From the NCBI GenBank assembly GCA_019279435.1, contig JAAALK010000287.1, positions 14,198,162 to 14,262,161 on the forward strand: DNA of 64,000 nt, written 5' to 3'. Of this stretch, positions 1-11,229 are shown piece by piece. The notes beneath the pieces are model-generated. The model did not search any database, was not told where the DNA came from, and worked only from the letters and a program-made list of their open reading frames with translations. The stretch is from Zizania palustris. Its lineage: Eukaryota; Streptophyta; Magnoliopsida; Poales; Poaceae. Each line of letters starts with the position of its first letter. Position 1 is the first letter of the stretch. The translations under genes and the position numbers were made by a program.

Positions 1-528
1 TATAGCCTTCGCCTCTTAGAAGATCACCCACAAATCATTAAGATGACAGAGGCACTAAGGCAGCGAGACAAGTACTATGGTGCTTACTTAGCACAGCAGC
101 AGGCGATGCTTTAAGTAAGTTTAGTGATTGAATTACAACTATATAGCATTTAACAATAATTTTAAAACTAATTGATTGCATTACAACATGTATAGCAATT
201 AGCCTAGCAGCAAGAATTTGACATGTTGTTGTTCCAACTGGTACCTCCCCTACCACTATTTTCATTTGGTACTCCTCCTGCAGCTCAAGTATATTCTCTC
301 TTATCTGTTTTACATGAACGAAAATTTAGAGGGCTATTTGAGTTGGCTTGTTAGTTGATAATGTTTCCCGACATTTATATATTGCTTCAGATTCTTCATA
401 CTCTCGGTCAGGATGGAGCCTTGGCTTCAAATGTTCATGAGTAGCACACCACTACTCTGAGAGGCAGCAACACAATTCTAACTAACCAAGTGAGGATTGT
501 GAGTGACTTTGAATGTTATGTTCTGCAT
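1..528 (+). repeat. Duplicate copy of CACTA 3' region
   Basis: These bases match 13,240-13,767 with no difference that I could find when reading both copies line by line. The match runs off the left edge and stops sharply after base 528. The segment carries the last ~37 codons of a CACTA transposase-like exon followed by 3' non-coding DNA. Nothing here encodes a complete product. Confidence 0.95.
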
Positions 529-1249
529 GGGAGTATAATGGGTAAGTCCTAACTGGAAGTATGGAATACTCCGGCTCGATGCACCATAGAGGAGGGGGCA
601 AGGGGCTAGCCTGCGGGCGACTTGTACCGACGAGGCTCAAGGGGGGGGTATGGTGGGGCTCCGATGCGTCGGGACACCATATGAAACCCATAAGAGGGTG
701 CTATTGAGTCGGGGAAGACTATATGGAAGGTTTTGGCACGAGTTCCCGTGTGATGGGTCATCTCGTTACACTTCGGTGTAGGTGATGGGTGCGTGCCTTG
801 TGGGTACAGTGGTACATCTCTGATCAGAGTAATCCAATCTTTTCGAAAAGCCGAGCCCACGGTCAAGGGCGGGTTGTGTGACTACTCGCAGTTAGTTTAC
901 AATTGTTTGAATGTTCGAGTTATTCATGGCATGTAAGGACTGTGGAGCGAGGTGGGGCTGACTGTACCCCTCGAGTTAGAGGATGATGATGCACACACAC
1001 ATGTTTACTTTTCCGTACTAATTAATTTGCTCACATTTAAAGCTTTACAATTATGCTGCTTCCGCTAAATTAGCCACTATCTCCCTTGTTATTACCTTGC
1101 ATTATACTTGCATTCGGTGGCTTGCTGAGTACATCTGTACTCACCCCGTTGACTTACAACCTCAGAGTCCGTCTACTACGAGGAGGATGAAGGTCTGGAG
1201 TAGCGACCCAGTCAAGGCGAGACTGGAAGGAGGCGTTCATCTAGGACCC
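529..1249 (+). repeat. Tekay-type gypsy LTR, left fragment
   Basis: This is the middle of a long LTR. It aligns in reverse complement with the complete minus-strand LTR at 53,003-56,205, over the part at about 53,200-53,880. It begins mid-LTR at 529, with no TGTAACACC start. It is interrupted at 1,250 by the Sirevirus. The remaining 3' end of the LTR is at 10,851-11,229. The two LTRs look roughly 85-90% alike by eye, so they belong to one family but not one insertion. Confidence 0.85.
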
Positions 1250-3228
1250 TGTTGGACCGGAAACGGCGACCAGAGGGGGGGTGAATGGGAGCTTTTAAAA
1301 CTTCGGGCTAAAAACTTAGCCTTCGGGTCTGTTCTGTCTTCTGCGGAACAGGCTTCGAACACACCCTTCGAAGGTCTGGTTCGGAGGTACTTCGACACCT
1401 TCGAACACAGGCTTCGGAGAGGCAAAAGTTCGAAGTCAAGAAGACTTCGCTCCACTTACAACCCTCGAAAACCTACTCTGCTAAGTCAGTGCAGGCTTCG
1501 CACACAGGGTGCATTGAGCAGACTTCGCACTTCACCCTTCGCAAGAGTGGACAGCCCTCTGAGGACTTCGACCAAGTACTGGGCGACAGCAACTGGTGCT
1601 GGGCTTCATACGCAAAGGTCTACACGCACACAAAACGGACCGCGCTAAGGGCTTCGACACAAGAAGCACTACGGGAAAAGATCAGGGCTTCGCTAGTAAG
1701 CAGCGAGGTCTTGCCTCGTTTTACACAGAGCGACAGCACACTGAAAAACACACTTCGCGAGAAAAACACCCTTCGCCAAGACAGGCTTCGGTGAACTAAA
1801 GACTAGCGAGGTATGTAACGCGAGCTCAAGCAAAAGCACAAAGAAGCAGGGCTTCGCTGCTTGAACAAGGAACACTGAAATAAATTGAACTCAGAATGAA
1901 TACAGCAAGGTCTGTCTACAGGAGCTCAACAGTAAATGCTCAAAGTGTTAAATGTTACCTACCGAGCCCCCATATTTATAGCCCACAGCTTCATCCTAAG
2001 GAAGTGACTACTTTACCCCTAGGGTTTACAACAGATTTGTCTCTACAGAACTAAGGGGTACAAAAGGTAGTCCACCTTTATTTTGGAGGCTTCTCTGTCA
2101 GCTGCAGAGGGGACAGTGTCAGCCTTTTTCAGAACAGACAGTGTCAGCCTTTACAGTGTTGACTTCTGGAACCTCCCTTCGCACCGGAGGGTGCGGTAGC
2201 TTCGGCGAGAAGCCTGCAGCCTGTTGGCCTTCGCTCCGCCGAAGAAGTCCTTCGATACAGTGACGGTTTTAAGCCGAAGCTGTCAAAGCCCCTTGGGCCT
2301 TCGCACCACCACCTCCGGAGTGGATCACCACGGCTTCGCAGCTATTCCCAGCTCGAACACCGTTCGTCCGTGTACCGAAGCCATGCATGGCCGAAGCACC
2401 TCAAGTCAACCTCACTCCGAAGCCCCACCTTCGGAGTACCACCCTTCGAAGTCCCTCCTTCGTCCAAGGCCTCCGCATGAAGCATTCCATGAGCCCTTCG
2501 CCGCAGTGCCTCTTCCCGAGCACACTCCTCAACTAGCCTCACCCGGACCATGCCTTCGATGCGCCTCGACTTCTGAGACCTTGGTCGGGTACCTTCGAAT
2601 GTCTCCCTCCGGAGCACACTTCGAACTCCTTGCCTCCGCAGAGGACTTGGTCCGCCAACTCCGAAGTCACTCCGTTCGGAGTACCTTCGAAGTGCCTCAT
2701 CCCCGAGGATTTTGTCTCGGAGCACCTTCAGCCGGAGCCACGCTCCGCACTCTCTGCCTTCACCTGGCACGCCTCGACCCGAGGACCGACCCGGACCACC
2801 TTCGCAGCCACCGTGACGAAGCTCCCCGCTCCCCTGGCATCAAGCCACCCGCTTGACCCAAGTTCACCCGGCTCGAACCCTGTCCGTCGCCTCCGAAGTC
2901 CCTGCGCACCACAGACAAACAGACAAGTGTATCCAGTACTCCGGAGACCTCTCCGGGTTAGCAACCTCCGGTACACACTCCGGTGTACCGCCCAAAGTAC
3001 CGAAGCCATCGGTACGAACCCAGTCATCGTGTACTGCCGGACCCCTCCGACAGGTACACTCCGCTGCACAGCTGCAGCAAGCAAACACCGAACACACTCC
3101 GGTGAGACACCTCCGAACACCCTTCGGAGGTACCACCTCCGAAGCCCCTTCGGAGGTACCCTTCGAACAGAGGGTAAAAGCCTGTCAATCACTCATCACA
3201 AACACCGAAACCACCCTTGGTTTCTCAA
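1250..3228 (-). repeat. Sirevirus 3' LTR
   Basis: This is the 3' LTR of the minus-strand Sirevirus. It begins (plus view) TGTTGGACC and contains the GAGGGGGGGTGAATGG block common in Sirevirus LTRs. Its inner edge reads TTTCTCAA followed directly by TCTCCCCC, so it lacks the terminal CA found in the other LTR, a 2-bp loss. A TATA-like stretch (CATATTTATAGCC) lies near 1,970. The right part, 2,160-3,180, is dense in CTTCGAAG, CCTTCGG and CTCCGGAG. Confidence 0.93.
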
Positions 3229-3530
3229 TCTCCCCCTTGATGAGTGCATTGACAACCAAATCCAAGTCCAAGAAAATTTAAGAAATTCAGCACACAAGCG
3301 ACCATAAAAACTCAGAAAAGAGCCAAAGCATGTCACTTGATAAAAGAATTTTCTCCCCCTTTGAAAAAGAATAAAAGCCCCTTCGGCAAATCTCCCTTTG
3401 GATAAAAACTCCCCCTTAGTTGAGCAAATATTTCTCCCCCTTTATGTCAAAAATCTCTCCCCCCTTTAAAAATGATGCCTTCTTGCGGCAGAGAACATAG
3501 CAAACCTCTCCCCCTTTGGCAATGCAAGCA
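3229..3530 (-). other. Multiple polypurine tract region
   Basis: Reading the minus strand, an AAGGGGGAGA-type tract abuts the 3' LTR at 3,229-3,240. Similar tracts recur near 3,352, 3,410, 3,438, 3,466 and 3,508. The innermost one would prime plus-strand DNA synthesis. Repeated tracts upstream of the 3' LTR are a known trait of Sireviruses. The rest, up to about 4,285, is AT-rich and carries no recognisable coding sequence. Confidence 0.75.
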
Positions 3531-4284
3531 TCAAGGAGCATTCAAAAGATGCAAAGCTGTGAGATGAATAGAATTGCAAAGACATATAATGCAAAAATAT
3601 GCCAAAATTAACACAAATGATCATGTGCTCAGCTCAATTTAACAATCTGTGAATCAAGATGATGGCATGTGATTTTGTCATTTTGAAGTGAAAGCATCAC
3701 CACTTAATCACAGTAGCTAGACATGAAAGGCAAGGACTGCGCAAAGCTAACAAATTCTACCCTAGACAGACAAGTCTTGTTCAAAAGGAGCTGTGAAAGC
3801 AAACTTGATGATCAATTAATTTTGTTGTTCTTTTTCTTAATGCCAGGGGTTATTTGTTTGTCCACCTTATACTTTCCAATCAGGCCAAGCCTAGGCATGA
3901 AAGCCATCTGAAGCTTAAGGCGGTGATTTTGGCATACACTACACTATTCCAGTTCAGACCAAAGTGCAATGGTAAGCAGTCTAGAATAGAGTAGTGCGAC
4001 AAAGAAACCCTCCTGGATCTTTTCTTTTCATTTAAACCAGGCAAATCATGGATTTTTGACTTTGATTCAGATGAATACGTTATTTTGATGAATATCCATG
4101 AATAATGAACATATTTTTCAAGTTGCAAATTTTAGCATCCAAAGAACAGTGTCTTGCTGTCAAGTAGATAAAAGATAGCTAAAAGCAGTCCAGCCTAAAC
4201 AAGCTAGATACAAGATTATGCGGTGAGCAAGTTTCGATTTTTAGAAAATAAAACATCATGCACAATCAATGTTCCAGACATATT

Positions 4285-6348
4285 TCATAGAGCTGAGCTG
4301 TCATGATTTCTTTGAATTAAAAGGGGTTGTTTTACATAAACATCTTCACCTATGAAGCCATTAAGAAAAGCACTTTTGACATCCATTTGATAGAGTTTGA
4401 ATCCCCGGGATGTCGCAAAGGCAAGCAAAATCCTAATGGCCTCAAGGCGAGCAACAGGTGCAAAAGTTTCAGTAAAATCAATCCCTTCTAGTTGAGAAAA
4501 GCCCTGAGCTACAAGTCTAGCCTTATTTCTAACAATTGTTCCATCCTCCCCTTGTTTATTTTTGAAAATCCATTTTGTTCCAATGAAATGAACATTTGGT
4601 GGAGGATCAACTAAAGTCCAGACTTGGTTTCTTTCAAAATTCTCAAGCTCTTCATGCATGGCATTGATCCAACTAGAATCAGAAAGTGCATGACTAACAT
4701 CTAAGGGCTCGAAAGAAGCAACAAAAGCAGCATTAGTGAAATGAGCGTGAGAACGTGTTACCCTTTGATCAAGCTCACCAATGATCTGCTCGGGAGGGTG
4801 CATCCTTTGAACATGATGTGGAGCTTCGCGGCGGGATGCAGTCTCCCCCTCAACTTGTGCGTTGGAGTGGTCCAAGATGACCGATGTTGAGGTAGTCGCT
4901 TTGGGACCTCGTGCCGAAGTAGTTGAAGTGGGGTCAGCTTCGGGGGTCGATGTCGAGGGTAGTAGGGGATCATCCTCGAATTCTCTGGGATCTTCATCTT
5001 CGAATAAGGTCTGTTCCATGTCGTGTTCATTGGCCTGTTCAAAAGCAGAACTAACAGAGGGGGTTGATTCATCAAAAGTCACATCACATGACTCGATGAC
5101 AGTGTTAGTTTCCAAGTTATAAACACGATAAGAATGACCATGAGTAGTATAACCCAAAAAGATCCCGTCAGAAGATCGCGACTCAAATTTATCCAAATTA
5201 CCACGTTTTAGGATAAAGCAGCGACAGCCAAAAACTCGAAGATGAGTAACCTTGGGCTGTCTCCCAAAACGCAGCTCATAAGATGTCAAATTTAAAATTG
5301 AGCGCAAGAAAATTCGGTTTGAGATGTAACATGCAGTGTTCATGGCCTCAGCCCAGAATTTCCTAGGAGTCCTATGCTCATCAAGCATCGTCCTGGCCAT
5401 CTCAACCAAAGTGCGGTTTTTCCTCTCAACAACACCATTCTGTTGAGGAACCCGCGGAGCAGAGAATTGATGTTCTATGCCATGCTCCATGCAAAAGTCA
5501 ACAAAGAGACTATTTTTGAACTCGGTGCCATTATCGCTTCGAATGAATTTTAATGCACCTGGGAGTTCAGTGAAAAGTCTCAAAGCCAAGCTCCGAAAGT
5601 GTGAAAACACTTCATCCTTGCTGGCAAGAAAGAAGACCCAAGAGTAGCGAGAGAAATCGTCGACAATAACTAATACATACCACTTGCCGCCTAAAGAACT
5701 AACCCGAGAAGGACCTACAGTGTCCATGTGGAGAAGCTCTCCGGGCTGTTCAGTCATCACTGTGGTGACTGGCGAATGCGAAGCGGCAATCATTTTTCCA
5801 TGTCGACATGGAGTGCAAACTAAATTCTTCTCAAACTTGAGCTTGGGCAATCCTCGGATCAAGCCTAGGGCGCTCAAACGAGCGAGCAATTCAAAGCTCA
5901 TATGCCCTAGTCTCCTATGCCACTTCCAAAGCTCAGAAGTCGAATGTGCAACAAGACAATGAGAAGAACCAGACGACTCTGAAAAATCAGCTCCAAAAAC
6001 TCTCCCAACCCTAAAGATCTTACACACAACAACGCCATCAGAATTGAGCACTTGCGAAGTATCGCGATGAAATCGCACTTCGAAGCCCTCATCAAGCAAC
6101 TGAGATACAGACAGCAAATTGTATCCCAGGTTCTCAACCAAAGCAACATCTTTGAGAGTGAAGTTCGAATTAATTCTTACCACACCTTTACCTTTCACTC
6201 TACTCCTTCGATTGTTTCCGAAGGTGATATGTTCCCTTTGCTTGGTTGTGGTGAGGCTGGAGAACCAATTTGCATCTCCGGTCATGTGGCGCGAACAACC
6301 GGAGTCCATGATCCATGTGCCCTCCAAGCCTCGACCTGTCGCCTACAC
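4285..6348 (-). pseudogene. Sirevirus pol: protease, integrase, truncated RT
   Basis: Translated from about 6,325 downward, this 680-residue frame opens with the copia protease motif WIMDSGCSRHMTG. Next come the GAG pre-integrase domain (KWHRRLGHMSFELL), the integrase core (DDFSRYSW, RSDNGTEFKN, PQQNGVVERKNRTL) and the start of reverse transcriptase (WIFKNKQ, KARLVAQGFSQ, QMDVKSAFLNG). The frame ends a few residues after DVYVKQP, before the catalytic YVDD box. No RT palm end and no RNase H follow, so about 1 kb or more of pol was deleted and joined to 3' non-coding sequence. The frame is shifted relative to gag, and an in-frame TAG lies at about 6,348 just before the protease. The initiation codon taken for this frame is a TTG, so it is not a real start. 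The product could supply protease and integrase at most. Confidence 0.9.
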
Positions 6349-6494
6349 ATGATGAAAACGTCTCGATCGCTCAGTGCTGGGGTGAGTAAAATAATGACGA
6401 GGCATCCAGCACTGAGTGACACGAGTAGTAGGCACAGTAGAAGTAGACGGTCTACGCACATAAAAATCAGAATGATGCAAAGTGCGAGGTCTAC

Positions 6495-8804
6495 CTACAT
6501 GCAAAGAACGAAAAGCATGTAGAGGTCTCCTACTCTGACGAGGTACAAAGCTACTCGCCCGAGGTCTACCACCATATGGAACATGGTGAACACCACGAGG
6601 AGCAAACCTCTCCGAGAAGCACGAGGAGCCTCGAAAACAGGACGAGAGTAATACTCAGACTCATGCATACCTAAAGATGGGTAATGCATGTCCTGATAGC
6701 TCATCGCCTGTGCACGTCGCTCATCCTTGATGCGACGGAAACAGAAACCAATCAAATGACCCGCCCGCTGACAATAGGAACAATGAAACACTCTCCTGGG
6801 GGCACTCTCATGGGTCACAGGAGCAACTCTCACAGGCTCCTTGGGTTTCTTCTGAGTGGCTTTCTTGGGAGGATTTTTCTTGGCAGGAGGAGTGGTTTTC
6901 TTTGGTGGATGGGTAGGCTTTTTGGCTGATGGGGTGTCCAACAGAGCTCTCTCTTTCTCTAGGGTGGTGGGAGAGGTGAAAACAGTTTTGGTCTTACTGT
7001 CTGAAGCTATCCTCTCAAAACCCAAACCTAGAGCTACCCCTGCTCTGTCAGCACACAACTTGGTCTTGGCCAAGAGCAAATCCATCCTACCCTTTCCCTC
7101 AGTGCATTTATTAACCACGGAAAGAAGGTATTCATTTTCGGACATGAGGTTTTCAGCTCGCTCTCTGACAGTGCCTAGCTGGTCCTTAAGGGTGATGCAA
7201 GTGTCACAAACAGGTTGCACATCCTTAGAACTACCGGCCCTCTCCAATCTAGCCTCTAAATCATGAACATGCTTGTCACGTAAATTAATGCTATCGCGCA
7301 ATAAAGAGCAGTTCATGCAATCAATAATATCACGAGGTCTAGAATCCACCTCCAAAAGCTGCTTCTGTGCAGTCTCAAGCTCAGAAAGAGTTTGAGCATG
7401 AACAGAACGCAACTGAGCAAGCTCACTCATGACAACAGAACATGATTCACATTCAGCATCATCAAATTTAGACTTAAGCATGGCATATTCAGTAGAAACA
7501 TTTTCTAGCCTAAGTCTAAGGTCTTTTCTTTCTCTAGCGGCTTGCACAAGTAATCTATCCTGACCTAGCACTACTTCATTCAGCTCATCTAATTTAATTA
7601 GAAGCTGGTCAGATGATAGGTTTACCTCAGATGAGTCAAGCTCATCGCCGCTGTGATCGCTGTCGGCCATGAAACAAAGGCCGGTGAAGTCACGTCCCTT
7701 CTTGTCCTTCTTGTCCTCCTTCCTTGGGGACTCCTCCTCCTCAGAGCTCGACTCCTCAGTTGAGGATGTGTCGATGTCGCTGAGAGCAGCAACAAATGCT
7801 CTGGAAGCGGCCTTGGCTACTTTCTTAGCCATCTTGCCGCGCTTGCCCTTCACAAAGGGCTTCCTCTCCTTTTTGTGGTATTTGGGGCGGTCACTCTCAT
7901 CTCTCTTTTTGATCTTGGGGCAATTAGCCTTGATGTGAGAAGTGTCGCCACATTCATAGCAGCCACTAAAACCACTTCTCCTCTGATCCCGTCTCTCATG
8001 ATGAAAGCGGGTGAACCTCCGGGCAATGAGAGCAAGCTCATCATCAGCTAGAGTATCCACCTGCTCCTTTGTGACGGAGACCAGGGAGGACAAAGCAAAA
8101 CCATCTGCAAGAACACAAGTGCCTGATGTGCTTGGTTCTGCAGTGGTGCCACGGCTAGTGCTAGAAACCAATGCCAATGGCTGTGGCAAAGAGCTTCTGT
8201 GCACTGCAAGAGATGCCTTGGCAATCTCTGTGGACTTCAGCTTGCTAAAGAGTTCGTCACAGGTCAATGTGTCATAGCCTGTGGACTCCTCAATGCTGGA
8301 TATCTTCACTTCCCATATGCTACGGTCAAGAGCATAGAGAAGCTTGATAGCCCTATCGTGATCACTGTAAGCAAGCGTCCCGTTGGAGCGCAAGTTACTC
8401 ACTATCGCGTCAAAGCGAGAAAACATGGCATCTATGGATTCACCAGGTGCCTGCACAAACAGCTGATACTGTTGATTGTAGGTGCTTTGGCGCCTGGCCT
8501 TAATCTGAGCAGAGCCCTCATGAAAGACAGTGAGTGTTGTCCAAATTTCCCTAGCAGTCCTAAGGTGCTGAACCCTATCAAACTCACTCCTACTCAAACC
8601 AATGAACAGTATGTTTCTTGCCTTCGAGTTGGCAATATACTGATCCTTTTCAGTTTGAGTGGTGCGGGTATCAGGGATGGAGTATTGTGAGTCCACAATC
8701 TCCCAAATTGCATTTCCTTGGCTTAACAAGTAAGCCTCCATGCGCACCTTCCAGTATGCAAAATCTGTCCCATCGAACAGAGGAATTTTACTGCCTCTAT
8801 CCAT
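6495..8804 (-). CDS. Sirevirus gag polyprotein
   Basis: This is a 769-residue frame with a true ATG at 8,802-8,804, 35 bases inside the primer binding site. The N-terminus has the copia gag signature FDGTDFAYWKVRMEAYL and a UBN2-type domain over about residues 60-200. A zinc knuckle, CYECGDTSHIKANC, follows near residue 275. After an acidic Ser/Glu stretch comes a long heptad-rich region (about 395-590) that should form a coiled coil. A second knuckle-like motif, CSYCQRAGHLIGFC, lies in a basic Lys/Pro-rich tail. It should form the virus-like particle and bind element RNA. The last ~45 residues, after ASRRG, look out of frame: the +1 frame continues with Arg/His-rich sequence toward the protease. 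This indicates a 1-base frameshift near 6,600. The rest of gag is free of stops, which fits a young insertion. Confidence 0.88.
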   Translation of the reverse strand: MDRGSKIPLFDGTDFAYWKVRMEAYLLSQGNAIWEIVDSQYSIPDTRTTQTEKDQYIANSKARNILFIGLSRSEFDRVQHLRTAREIWTTLTVFHEGSAQIKARRQSTYNQQYQLFVQAPGESIDAMFSRFDAIVSNLRSNGTLAYSDHDRAIKLLYALDRSIWEVKISSIEESTGYDTLTCDELFSKLKSTEIAKASLAVHRSSLPQPLALVSSTSRGTTAEPSTSGTCVLADGFALSSLVSVTKEQVDTLADDELALIARRFTRFHHERRDQRRSGFSGCYECGDTSHIKANCPKIKKRDESDRPKYHKKERKPFVKGKRGKMAKKVAKAASRAFVAALSDIDTSSTEESSSEEEESPRKEDKKDKKGRDFTGLCFMADSDHSGDELDSSEVNLSSDQLLIKLDELNEVVLGQDRLLVQAARERKDLRLRLENVSTEYAMLKSKFDDAECESCSVVMSELAQLRSVHAQTLSELETAQKQLLEVDSRPRDIIDCMNCSLLRDSINLRDKHVHDLEARLERAGSSKDVQPVCDTCITLKDQLGTVRERAENLMSENEYLLSVVNKCTEGKGRMDLLLAKTKLCADRAGVALGLGFERIASDSKTKTVFTSPTTLEKERALLDTPSAKKPTHPPKKTTPPAKKNPPKKATQKKPKEPVRVAPVTHESAPRRVFHCSYCQRAGHLIGFCFRRIKDERRAQAMSYQDMHYPSLGMHESEYYSRPVFEAPRASRRGLLLVVFTMFHMVVDLGRVALYLVRVGDLYMLFVLCM

Positions 8805-8855
8805 GTCGCCAACAGATCACAAAACCGGTTAAGGTCAACTGGTGATCTTAACCAA

Positions 8856-8867
8856 GCTCTGATACCA
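8856..8867 (-). other. Primer binding site (initiator Met-tRNA)
   Basis: The minus strand reads TGGTATCAGAGC, the complement of the 3' end of initiator methionine tRNA. It starts two bases inside the 5' LTR end (…CCAACA AT TGGTATC). This is the usual copia priming site and fixes the element's orientation. Confidence 0.93.
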
Positions 8868-8869
8868 AT

Positions 8870-10850
8870 TGTTGGACCGGAAACGGCGACCAGAGGGGGG
8901 GTGAATGGGAGCTTTTAAAACTTCGGGCTAAAAACTTAGCCTTCGGGTCTGTTCTGTCTTCTGCGGAACAGGCTTCGAACACACCCTTCGAAGGTCTGGT
9001 TCGGAGGTACTTCGACACCTTCGAACACAGGCTTCGGAGAGGCAAAAGTTCGAAGTCAAGAAGACTTCGCTCCACTTACAACCCTCGAAAACCTACTCTG
9101 CTAAGTCAGTGCAGGCTTCGCACACAGGGTGCATTGAGCAGACTTCGCACTTCACCCTTCGCAAGAGTGGACAGCCCTCTGAGGACTTCGACCAAGTACT
9201 GGGCGACAGCAACTGGTGCTGGGCTTCGTACGCAAAGGTCTACACGCACACAAAACGGACCGCGCTAAGGGCTTCGACACAAGAAGCACTACGGGAAAAG
9301 ATCAGGGCTTCGCTAGTAAGCAGCGAGGTCTTGCCTCGTTTTACACAGAGCGACAGCACACTGAAAAACACACTTCGCGAGAAAAACACCCTTCGCCAAG
9401 ACAGGCTTCGGTGAACTAAAGACTAGCGAGGTATGTAACGCGAGCTCAAGCAAAAGCACAAAGAAGCAGGGCTTCGCTGCTTGAACAAGGAACACTGAAA
9501 TAAATTGAACTCAGAATGAATACAGCAAGGTCTGTCTACAGGAGCTCAACAGTAAATGCTCAAAGTGTTAAATGTTACCTACCGAGCCCCCATATTTATA
9601 GCCCACAGCTTCATCCTAAGGAAGTGACTACTTTACCCCTAGGGTTTACAACAGATTTGTCTCTACAGAACTAAGGGGTACAAAAGGTAGTCCACCTTTA
9701 TTTTGGAGGCTTCTCTGTCAGCTGCAGAGGGGACAGTGTCAGCCTTTTTCAGAACAGACAGTGTCAGCCTTTACAGTGTTGACTTCTGGAACCTCCCTTC
9801 GCACCGGAGGGTGCGGTAGCTTCGGCGAGAAGCCTGCAGCCTGTTGGCCTTCGCTCCGCCGAAGAAGTCCTTCGATACAGTGACGGTTTTAAGCCGAAGC
9901 CGTCAAAGCCCCTTGGGCCTTCGCACCACCACCTCCGGAGTGGATCACCACGGCTTCGCAGCTATTCCCAGCTCGAACACCGTTCGTCCGTGTACCGAAG
10001 CCATGCATGGCCGAAGCACCTCAAGTCAACCTCACTCCGAAGCCCCACCTTCGGAGTACCACCCTTCGAAGTCCCTCCTTCGTCCAAGGCCTCCGCATGA
10101 AGCATTCCATGAGCCCTTCGCCGCAGTGCCTCTTCCCGAGCACACTCCTCAACTAGCCTCACCCGGACCATGCCTTCGATGCGCCTCGACTTCTGAGACC
10201 TTCGTCGGGTACCTTCGAATGTCTCCCTCCGGAGCACACTTCGAACTCCTTGCCTCCGCAGAGGACTTGGTCCGCCAACTCCGAAGTCACTCCGTTCGGA
10301 GTACCTTCGAAGTGCCTCATCCCCGAGGATTTTGTCTCGGAGCACCTTCAGCCGGAGCCACGCTCCGCACTCTCTGCCTTCACCTGGCACGCCTCGACCC
10401 GAGGACCGACCCGGACCACCTTCGCAGCCACCGTGACGAAGCTCCCCGCTCCCCTGGCATCAAGCCACCCGCTTGACCCAAGTTCACCCGGCTCGAACCC
10501 TGTCCGTCGCCTCCGAAGTCCCTGCGCACCACAGACAAACAGACAAGTGTATCCAGTACTCCGGAGACCTCTCCGGGTTAGCAACCTCCGGTACACACTC
10601 CGGTGTACCGCCCAAAGTACCGAAGCCATCGGTACGAACCCAGTCATCGTGTACTGCCGGACCCCTCCGACAGGTACACTCCGCTGCACAGCTGCAGCAA
10701 GCAAACACCGAACACACTCCGGTGAGACACCTCCGAACACCCTTCGGAGGTACCACCTCCGAAGCCCCTTCGGAGGTACCCTTCGAACAGAGGGTAAAAG
10801 CCTGTCAATCACTCATCACAAACACCGAAACCACCCTTGGTTTCTCAACA
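8870..10850 (-). repeat. Sirevirus 5' LTR
   Basis: This is a 1,981-bp LTR with intact TG...CA ends (plus view TGTTGGACC...TTTCTCAACA). It is nearly identical to 1,250-3,228. It abuts the primer site on the left and a resumed Tekay-type LTR on the right. Confidence 0.94.
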
Positions 10851-11229
10851 TTTAAAGCTTTACAATTATGCTGCTTCCGCTAAATTAGCCACTATCTCCC
10901 TTGTTATTACCTTGCATTATACTTGCATTCGGTGGCTTGCTGAGTACATCTGTACTCACCCCGTTGACTTACAACCTCAGAGTCCGTCTACTACGAGGAG
11001 GATGAAGGTCTGGAGTAGCGACCCAGTCAAGGCGAGACTGGAAGGAGGCGTTCATCTAGGACCCTTGCTTTATTAGTTTCTCTTCATCTTTATTCACTTT
11101 TGTATTAATGCAGTCTACGAACCGTGAATGATTGCCCGTATTGTACGTGGTCGCATGATGAACGTCTTGTTTTATTGATTTTCTATGGAATTTCAATAAA
11201 GTCCTGATTTATTAAATCGGGGCGCGACA
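10851..11229 (+). repeat. Tekay-type gypsy LTR, 3' end fragment
   Basis: This segment continues the LTR begun at 529 but first repeats its bases 1,036-1,250. It ends in AAATCGGGGCGCGACA at 11,229, matching the end of the LTR at 53,003 (minus strand, AAATCGGGGCGTGACA). No primer site follows, so it is a 3' or solo LTR remnant. Confidence 0.88.

Larger units (their letters stand above)
1250..10850 (-). mobile_element. Sirevirus-like Ty1/copia retrotransposon, truncated pol
   Basis: This is a 9.6 kb LTR retrotransposon on the minus strand: 5' LTR at 8,870-10,850, Met-tRNA primer site, large gag, protease, integrase, partial reverse transcriptase, several polypurine tracts, and 3' LTR at 1,250-3,228. 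The long gag, the run of repeated polypurine tracts and the LTR packed with CpG palindromes fit the Sirevirus (SIRE/Maximus) lineage. The second half of the reverse transcriptase and the whole RNase H are missing, so it is not autonomous. The LTRs differ at 3 of about 1,979 positions (1608/9228, 2281/9901, 2583/10203). At the commonly used grass LTR rate of 1.3e-8 per site per year this is roughly 60,000 years. It sits inside a Tekay-type LTR, but no 5-bp target duplication is seen; a 217-bp direct duplication of the host LTR flanks it instead. Confidence 0.93.

Noticed and set aside
1097..3307. Long open frames in both strands of the Sirevirus LTR (e.g. 1,097-1,648; 2,224-2,856; 2,630-3,307)
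   Set aside because: They lie inside an LTR, repeat exactly in the other LTR, overlap each other in several frames and reflect CpG-rich palindromes, not a protein.
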